Of a stretch of 9,028 nucleotides of DNA, positions 5,260 to 9,028 are shown in pieces. The notes beneath the pieces are model-generated. The model worked only from the letters and a program-made list of their open reading frames with translations, made no database searches and was not told the DNA's origin. Source of the stretch: JAJZQD01 sp021847735 (lineage in GTDB: Bacteria; Bacillota; Thermincolia; Thermincolales; UBA2595); assembly GCA_027324025.1 (NCBI GenBank), contig DAHVYW010000033.1:1-9028 (forward strand), given 5' to 3'. The first letter of the stretch is position 1, and every line of letters starts with the position of its first letter. The position numbers and the translations under genes were made by a program.

Positions 5260-5922
5260 ATTAGAATAATTGAAGCTTACATAGGTGAATACGCAAGCGG
5301 TAAGAGTGAAGCAGCCGTTAACCGGGCCTTAGATATTCGAAAGGAAGGTCGGCAGGTTTCTCTCGTCGACCTCGACCTCGTCGAGCCTTTTTATACTTTG
5401 CGTCCCATTAAAAAGCAGTTAATTGAAATGGGAATTGATGTAGTGGCGTGGGAGACAAGTGAGACATTGGGTCTGGGGGAAGCCGGAAGCACAATAAAAC
5501 CTGAAATGCGATGGGTTCTTAAGAGGCCGGGGGATATTATTCTAGATATCGGATACGGAGTAGAGGGGGCAAAAGTACTCAACCTTGTAGAAGGAGCAAC
5601 TGAGGAAAAAGACCTCCGTATATTTGTTGTACTTAATATAGGAAGGCCAATGACCGCTACTGTTGGCGATATTGTGGAATATGTAAAAGGGCTGGGTCCG
5701 GTACATGGGCTTATAAACAATTCTCATTTGGGTGATGACACTACTGTTGAATTTGTTCAAGAAGGGGCGCAGATTGTTTCCGAATCTGCGGCTCTTTTAA
5801 ACCTACCGGTTATTGCGACTTGCATAGACCGTAAATTTGCAGCTGACATTGATGGTAAGACGGACGCTATGGGCAATCCGGTGCGCTTTTTAGACCGTTA
5901 TATGATTAATACTTTTTGGTGA
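5260..5922 (+). CDS. P-loop ATPase of unknown function (apparent ATT start), upstream of kor genes
   Basis: A 220-aa protein related to the CobQ/MinD/ParA-like P-loop NTPases. The Walker A motif GEYASGKS is at residues 9-16, followed by VSLVDLDLVEPFYTLRP (33-49), a switch-type segment typical of a conserved clostridial ATPase group. A Walker B-like IILDIGYG is at 93-100 and NNSHLG at 153-158. The frame is open back to a stop at 5221 and has no ATG, GTG or TTG ahead of Walker A; the first such codon is TTG 5398, which would delete the P-loop. ATT at 5260 sits 6 nt after GGGGGG (5248-5253) and gives an N-terminus RIIEAYIGEYASGKS that starts where this fold normally does, so a rare ATT start, as in infC, is the best reading. 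CTG 5242 is an alternative. The partner is unknown; the kor genes 64 bp downstream suggest a link to that enzyme. Confidence 0.8.
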   Translation: MRIIEAYIGEYASGKSEAAVNRALDIRKEGRQVSLVDLDLVEPFYTLRPIKKQLIEMGIDVVAWETSETLGLGEAGSTIKPEMRWVLKRPGDIILDIGYGVEGAKVLNLVEGATEEKDLRIFVVLNIGRPMTATVGDIVEYVKGLGPVHGLINNSHLGDDTTVEFVQEGAQIVSESAALLNLPVIATCIDRKFAADIDGKTDAMGNPVRFLDRYMINTFW

Positions 5923-5986
5923 AATTTGGTGGGTGTTCCCATTTTAAATAGACTGCATTGTAACTATTCAGGAGGTGTTAAGTCTA

Positions 5987-7069
5987 ATGGCTGAAAAGCC
6001 CATCCAGGGAGAGAAAAGAGTCTTTATGACAGGAAACGAAGTTGTTGCTTGGGCCGCCCTGGCTGCAAAAGCCGATATTATGTATGGGTACCCAATTACG
6101 CCACAGAACGAAATAATGCACTACTGGACACGGATGGCTCCCAAATATGGGAAGAGATTTTTGCAGACTGAAGACGAACTGTCTGCCGGCTTCACGACTC
6201 TGGGAGGAGTTCTTGCCGGAAGAAAAGCATTCACGGCTACTGCGGGCCCTGGTAATACATTGATGCAGGAGCCCTTGTCAATGGCTGAGATGATGAGGAT
6301 TCCTTCTGTTGTTATTATCCAGCAAAGGGGCGGCCCGTCAACGGCCACCGTTATTTACTCGCAACAAGAAGTCACGATGACTACATATGGCGGTAATGGT
6401 GAAGGCTTCCGAATTGTATATTCCACAGCAAACCATCAGGAGTTGTTTGATTACACCATTAAAGCCTTCAATACTGCATGGAAATACCGGTTCCCCACTT
6501 TTGTTCTGGGTGACGGGTATCAGGCAAAGATGCGAGAGTCACTGACAATATATGACCCCGAGGATAGGGGCATAGAGTTAGTAAAGACTGAACCTTTTAT
6601 CGGTAAAGAACCTGTCAACGGTGAGAAACAACCTGTGCATATCCGGAATACTTACAATACTGAAGAGGAATTATTTGAAGTTATAACTAAATATTTGGAA
6701 GATTATACAAGGATTACTCCCGAAATTATCGAACACCAGGAATTCGACTGCGAAGACGCGGACATTGTTGTAGTCAGCCACGGTGTAGTTTCCAGGGCCG
6801 CTAAAGGGGCGGTACAGGAACTGCGAAACGCCGGCCTTAAAGTCGGGTATTTCAGACCGGTGACACTTCGGCCTTTCCCCGCTGACCGCTTAAGGGCGGT
6901 TGCTGATGGGACCAAGACCCTTTTGATGGTAGAATCCTCTCTTGGTCAGATGGCTAAATTGGTTAAGGATGCCATTTTCGGTTCTACGGTTGCTATTGCG
7001 ACATTATTCAAGCCTGGAGTAGGAGTGACATCCGAAGAAATCGTGACAAAAGTCAAAGGGATGCTATAG
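5987..7069 (+). CDS. korA: 2-oxoacid:ferredoxin oxidoreductase, alpha subunit (KorA/VorB-like)
   Basis: Alpha subunit of a four-subunit enzyme that oxidatively decarboxylates a 2-oxoacid with CoA to acyl-CoA, CO2 and reduced ferredoxin, or runs in reverse. The 360-aa product has the pyruvate-ferredoxin-oxidoreductase N-terminal domain with GYPITPQNE (34-42), QTEDELSAG (60-68), TATAGPGNTLMQE (84-96) and QRGGPSTAT (113-121). It ends in the transketolase-C-like domain II (about 255-360) with ADIVVVSHGVVSRAAKGAV. The RGGPST motif and the lack of a fused gamma or ferredoxin domain point to the KorA/VorB type rather than single-chain pyruvate enzymes. The substrate (2-oxoglutarate, branched-chain or other) cannot be fixed from sequence by eye. 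ATG 5987 is chosen over GTG 5975 because AGGAGGTG (5970-5977) then lies 9 nt upstream. korB follows after 21 bp. Confidence 0.93.
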   Translation: MAEKPIQGEKRVFMTGNEVVAWAALAAKADIMYGYPITPQNEIMHYWTRMAPKYGKRFLQTEDELSAGFTTLGGVLAGRKAFTATAGPGNTLMQEPLSMAEMMRIPSVVIIQQRGGPSTATVIYSQQEVTMTTYGGNGEGFRIVYSTANHQELFDYTIKAFNTAWKYRFPTFVLGDGYQAKMRESLTIYDPEDRGIELVKTEPFIGKEPVNGEKQPVHIRNTYNTEEELFEVITKYLEDYTRITPEIIEHQEFDCEDADIVVVSHGVVSRAAKGAVQELRNAGLKVGYFRPVTLRPFPADRLRAVADGTKTLLMVESSLGQMAKLVKDAIFGSTVAIATLFKPGVGVTSEEIVTKVKGML

Positions 7070-7090
7070 AAAAAGGGGGCACTATTAGAT

Positions 7091-7843
7091 ATGACGATGG
7101 TACCACAGATGCCAAAAAGCTGGCGTCTTGAAACTAAACCTCATAAATTCTGTCCCGGTTGCGGACACGGCTTGGTACTTAAAGCCTTGGGCGAAGCAAT
7201 TGATGAACTGGGAATTCAGGACAAGGTAGTATTCGGTGCGGATATCGGCTGTTCGTTACTGGCCTGGGACTTTTTCAATGTTGACACTGTCCAGACTCAC
7301 CATGGTCGTACAACCCCTGTCGTTACAGGTGTAAAGAGAGCGAACCCGGATGTAATATGCATTGCTTACATGGGTGATGGCGGCGGGTACGCTATCGGCT
7401 CCCAGCATCTTGTAAACGCGGCGGCCAGAAACGAGCGAATTACCGCTATTCTTGTAAATAACTGCAACTATGCTATGACGGGTGGGCAAATGGCCCCGAC
7501 AACTCTTCCTGGTATGAAAACAGAGACAACCCCTTACGGGCGGGATATTAAAGAAACGGGATATCCCACCCAGGGTCCGGAAATGGTCGCGGCAATTACC
7601 AGGGAAGGTTCTTATATTGCCAGAGGCACCATAGCTAACCTGAAACAGTTAAAGAGCTTCTTGAAAAAGGCGCTGGAAAACCAGATGGCCGGCAACGGTT
7701 TTTCCTTTGTGGAGGCACTGTCCACGTGCCCTACCAACTGGAGGACCAATGCCAAGGATACCTGGGCCTTCGTTGAAAAAGAAATGACGAAGTATTTCAA
7801 AGTAGGAGAACTTAAAAACCCGGCTGCAAAGGAGGGCGAATAA
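7091..7843 (+). CDS. korB: 2-oxoacid:ferredoxin oxidoreductase, beta (thiamine diphosphate) subunit
   Basis: The beta subunit binds thiamine diphosphate and carries the active site. The 250-aa product has the family signature CPGCGH at 21-26, GADIGCS (49-55) and THHGRTTPVVTGVKRANP (69-86). The ThDP motif GDG (96-98) runs to NN (123-124), and NYAMTGGQMAPTTLPG (126-141) follows; length is slightly below the common 270-290 aa. No [4Fe-4S] binding pattern beyond C21/C24 is obvious, so electrons should pass through the ferredoxin-like delta subunit. ATG 7091 has AAAAGGGGG at 7071-7079; ATG 7097 is a possible alternative but is farther from the ribosome binding site. It lies 21 bp after korA and 2 bp before korC, a tight operon. 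Confidence 0.95.
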   Translation: MTMVPQMPKSWRLETKPHKFCPGCGHGLVLKALGEAIDELGIQDKVVFGADIGCSLLAWDFFNVDTVQTHHGRTTPVVTGVKRANPDVICIAYMGDGGGYAIGSQHLVNAAARNERITAILVNNCNYAMTGGQMAPTTLPGMKTETTPYGRDIKETGYPTQGPEMVAAITREGSYIARGTIANLKQLKSFLKKALENQMAGNGFSFVEALSTCPTNWRTNAKDTWAFVEKEMTKYFKVGELKNPAAKEGE

Positions 7844-7845
7844 TC

Positions 7846-8412
7846 ATGAGTAAGACAGTGAAAATTGCCCTCGCGGGGGAAGGCGGGCAGGGTGTTCAAT
7901 CAGTTGCCGAGATTATTGCCGAAGCCGCCAACGAAGAAGGCCGGGAAGCGCTGTATATACCAAACTTCGGGGTTGAGCAAAGGGGCGGCGTTTCCGTCGC
8001 TTACCTGCAAATAGGAACCGAACATATAGGCTCACCCAAATTTCAAAAGGCTGACATCGTTATGGCGTTAAGTGACCGTGCGGTTAAGAGAACTCGCCAG
8101 TACGTGGACGAAAGGACTACCTTTGTTTATGATACCTCTATTGAAGGGGTAGAAGAAGAACTCCCGAAGAACGCCGGCCGGATTTTGGGTATTCCGGCTA
8201 TTGAAGTTTCAAAAAACGAACTGCATCCGAGAGTTTTCAATATCATTATTATGGGTGCAGTTATAAAGGCCACCGGTGTAGTTTCAGAGGAAGAAGCCAG
8301 AGCGGCCATTGAGAAAAAACTTGGATACAAATTTGAACAGAACCCTGATTTGAGAGAGTTGAACTTTAAAGCAATTGCCCGCGGCATGGAACTTGTGGAA
8401 AAGGCCCAATAA
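7846..8412 (+). CDS. korC: 2-oxoacid:ferredoxin oxidoreductase, gamma subunit
   Basis: The gamma subunit helps bind CoA in the assembled enzyme. The 188-aa product begins with the family glycine motif GEGGQGVQS (11-19) and has EQRGGVSVAYLQIG (44-57), SPKFQKADIVMALS and a late NIIIMGAVIKATGVVSEEEARAAIEKKLG segment, all typical of POR/KOR gamma subunits; length is normal (about 180-190). The start ATG at 7846 has AAAGGAGG (7828-7835) inside the end of korB, 10 nt upstream, and is only 2 bp past the korB stop, implying coupled translation. korD follows after 16 bp. Confidence 0.95.
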   Translation: MSKTVKIALAGEGGQGVQSVAEIIAEAANEEGREALYIPNFGVEQRGGVSVAYLQIGTEHIGSPKFQKADIVMALSDRAVKRTRQYVDERTTFVYDTSIEGVEEELPKNAGRILGIPAIEVSKNELHPRVFNIIIMGAVIKATGVVSEEEARAAIEKKLGYKFEQNPDLRELNFKAIARGMELVEKAQ

Positions 8413-8428
8413 TAAGGAGGTAAATACA

Positions 8429-8674
8429 GTGAACGTAGCTTACAAAACATTCTCCTTTGAGGGAGAAAAGGGAACCTGGACTGCGTTTTCCGGACTCTGT
8501 AAGGGCTGTGGCCTCTGCATAGAAAAATGCCCAAAGAAATGTCTAGCCTGGTCGTCAAATTTGGGTATTTACGGAACACCGTTAGTAGAACCACATATTG
8601 ACGAATGCATTGCCTGCGGGATATGCCAATCTGTCTGTCCTGATTGTGCAATTGCGGTCCTGAAGAAGAAGTAG
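8429..8674 (+). CDS. korD: 2-oxoacid:ferredoxin oxidoreductase, delta subunit, 2[4Fe-4S] ferredoxin-like (GTG start)
   Basis: Small electron-transfer subunit linking the ThDP site to free ferredoxin. The 81-aa product has two cysteine motifs: C24-x2-C27-x2-C30-x3-C34-P and C60-x2-C63-x2-C66-x3-C70-P, each enough for one [4Fe-4S] cluster in the usual crossed arrangement. Extra cysteines C38 and C73 follow each motif. The lysine-rich tail LKKK is typical of these subunits. GTG 8429 is chosen because AAGGAGG (8414-8420) is 8 nt upstream; the longer frame reaching back to 8375 would overlap korC and place that strong site inside the gene. Many operons put the delta gene first (korD-A-B-C); here it is last. 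A terminator follows directly. Confidence 0.94.
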   Translation: MNVAYKTFSFEGEKGTWTAFSGLCKGCGLCIEKCPKKCLAWSSNLGIYGTPLVEPHIDECIACGICQSVCPDCAIAVLKKK

Positions 8675-8681
8675 GTTTCCC

Positions 8682-8724
8682 AACGGCCTTTCCCGATTCC
8701 TTAGGAAAGGCCGGTTATGTTTTT
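8682..8724 (+). terminator. Intrinsic terminator of the ATPase-kor operon
   Basis: GGCCTTTCC (8685-8693) pairs perfectly with GGAAAGGCC (8704-8712), extended by C8684-G8713, with a 10-nt loop. A short TTTTT run (8720-8724) lies 7-8 nt after the stem, so the T tract is slightly displaced. It separates kor from the rRNA promoter region. Confidence 0.75.
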
Positions 8725-8732
8725 GGAGACAC

Positions 8733-8768
8733 TAAAGTTTTCTTTAAATTACCCAAAAGTTTTCTTTG
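8733..8768 (+). repeat. Two palindromic direct repeats upstream of the rRNA promoter
   Basis: AAAGTTTTCTTT occurs at 8734-8745 and again at 8756-8767, exactly 22 bp apart (two helical turns), ending ~20 bp before the P1 -35. Each copy is itself a palindrome (AAAG-TTTT-CTTT; the first extends to TAAAG/CTTTA). They could be an UP element or a pair of regulator sites on the same DNA face. Confidence 0.6.
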
Positions 8769-8787
8769 AAGGTATCCTTACAGGTGG

Positions 8788-8817
8788 TTGACAACGGCAG
8801 GTGAAATATGCTATATT
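8788..8817 (+). promoter_or_regulatory. rRNA operon promoter P1 (sigma-A type)
   Basis: Perfect TTGACA (8788-8793), an 18-bp spacer and TATATT (8812-8817) preceded by TG-C, an extended -10. Start predicted near 8824. The strength and position ahead of the rRNA leader fit an rrn promoter. Confidence 0.85.
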
Positions 8818-8823
8818 AGTCAA

Positions 8824-9028
8824 TGTCGGTGTCCTCAACTATGTAATAAATTTCCGTTTATCGGGGGGCGGCGAATTACCAGAATAAACCTGTTGACTCG
8901 CAAGAGTGAGCGTGGTAAGATGAAGTTCCGCGGTTGAGAGACGGCGGGACAGCCAACGGTCCTTGAAAACTGAACAGTGAGAGAGAGAGAGATGGTTGAA
9001 GAAGCCAATAGACGTTAGCCAAGAGCTA
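8824..9028 (+). other. Leader of a ribosomal RNA operon (16S gene begins beyond window)
   Basis: CCTTGAAAACTGAACA (8961-8976) is the boxA-adjacent sequence that precedes 16S rRNA in many Firmicutes, and the following stretch with repeated GCCAA elements and AGAGCTA at the window end matches the precursor just before mature 16S. No mature 16S sequence (the AGAGTTTGATC region) is present. This agrees with the known bofA-rrn order in Bacillus. A (GA)7 run lies at 8979-8992. No tRNA or protein gene is seen in this stretch. Confidence 0.8.
8893..8921 (+). promoter_or_regulatory. rRNA operon promoter P2 (sigma-A type)
   Basis: TTGACT (8893-8898), a 17-bp spacer and TAAGAT (8916-8921). Start predicted near 8928, about 100 bp after P1, the tandem arrangement usual for Firmicute rrn operons. 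The spacer contains ACTC-GCAA-GAGT, a small hairpin that P1 transcripts could form. Confidence 0.75.

Noticed and set aside
5398..5922. P-loop gene starting at TTG 5398 as a 174-aa protein
   Set aside because: This start would remove the Walker A motif encoded at 5284-5307, which is in the same frame with no stop between, and TTG 5398 has no Shine-Dalgarno site.
5975..5986. GTG 5975 as the korA start
   Set aside because: The codon lies within the AGGAGGTG ribosome binding site that serves ATG 5987.
8375..8428. Longer KorD beginning inside korC at 8375
   Set aside because: The extra 18 residues overlap korC and read through its stop region and a strong AAGGAGG; GTG 8429 fits the usual short delta subunit.
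8924..8992. tRNA gene in the rRNA leader
   Set aside because: No cloverleaf, no GTTCGA T-loop and no acceptor stem pairing could be found; the stretch fits an rrn leader instead.
8979..8992. (GA)7 run as a functional microsatellite
   Set aside because: Short and within an rRNA leader; no gene or phase-variation target is attached to it.

Overview
The window reads as chromosome of an anaerobic, endospore-forming Firmicute, most like the Desulfotomaculum/Pelotomaculum (Peptococcaceae) branch of the Clostridia. The reasons are a BofA sporulation gene, tandem T-box leaders, ferredoxin-dependent 2-oxoacid oxidoreductase genes, strong purine-rich Shine-Dalgarno sites and the dnaX-ybaB-recR-yaaL-bofA-rrn gene order known from Bacillus. 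The genus is an inference from protein style and synteny. All genes lie on the + strand.

Layout. (1) 1-1475: the 3' end of dnaX (DNA polymerase III tau/gamma), ybaB/ebfC (nucleoid-associated protein) and recR (recombinational repair), the usual replication/repair cluster. (2) 1476-4342: a sigma-A-type promoter, two complete T-box riboswitches in series, then aroF (DAHP synthase type I-beta) overlapping pheA (prephenate dehydratase-ACT-chorismate mutase). This is an aromatic/phenylalanine biosynthesis module inserted between recR and yaaL. The second T-box appears to carry a Phe (UUC) specifier; the first, by the same alignment, appears to carry Leu (CUC). (3) 4343-5036: yaaL (DUF2508) and bofA (pro-sigma-K processing inhibitor), preceded by a hairpin that buries the yaaL Shine-Dalgarno and by a possible sigma-E promoter. 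(4) 5037-8724: a strong promoter, a structured leader, a P-loop ATPase gene that apparently starts at ATT, then korA-korB-korC-korD encoding a four-subunit 2-oxoacid:ferredoxin oxidoreductase, closed by a terminator. (5) 8725-9028: tandem palindromic repeats, two consecutive sigma-A promoters and the leader of a ribosomal RNA operon. The 16S gene itself should start just beyond the window.

How they work together. The conserved backbone (dnaX, ybaB, recR, yaaL, bofA, rrn) has been interrupted twice, once by a tRNA-sensing aromatic amino acid operon and once by a ferredoxin-linked keto-acid oxidoreductase operon. AroF makes the first shikimate-pathway intermediate and PheA commits chorismate to phenylpyruvate. 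Kor would interconvert a 2-oxoacid plus CoA with an acyl-CoA, CO2 and reduced ferredoxin, a central reaction in anaerobes. No mobile element, CRISPR array or tRNA gene is visible.
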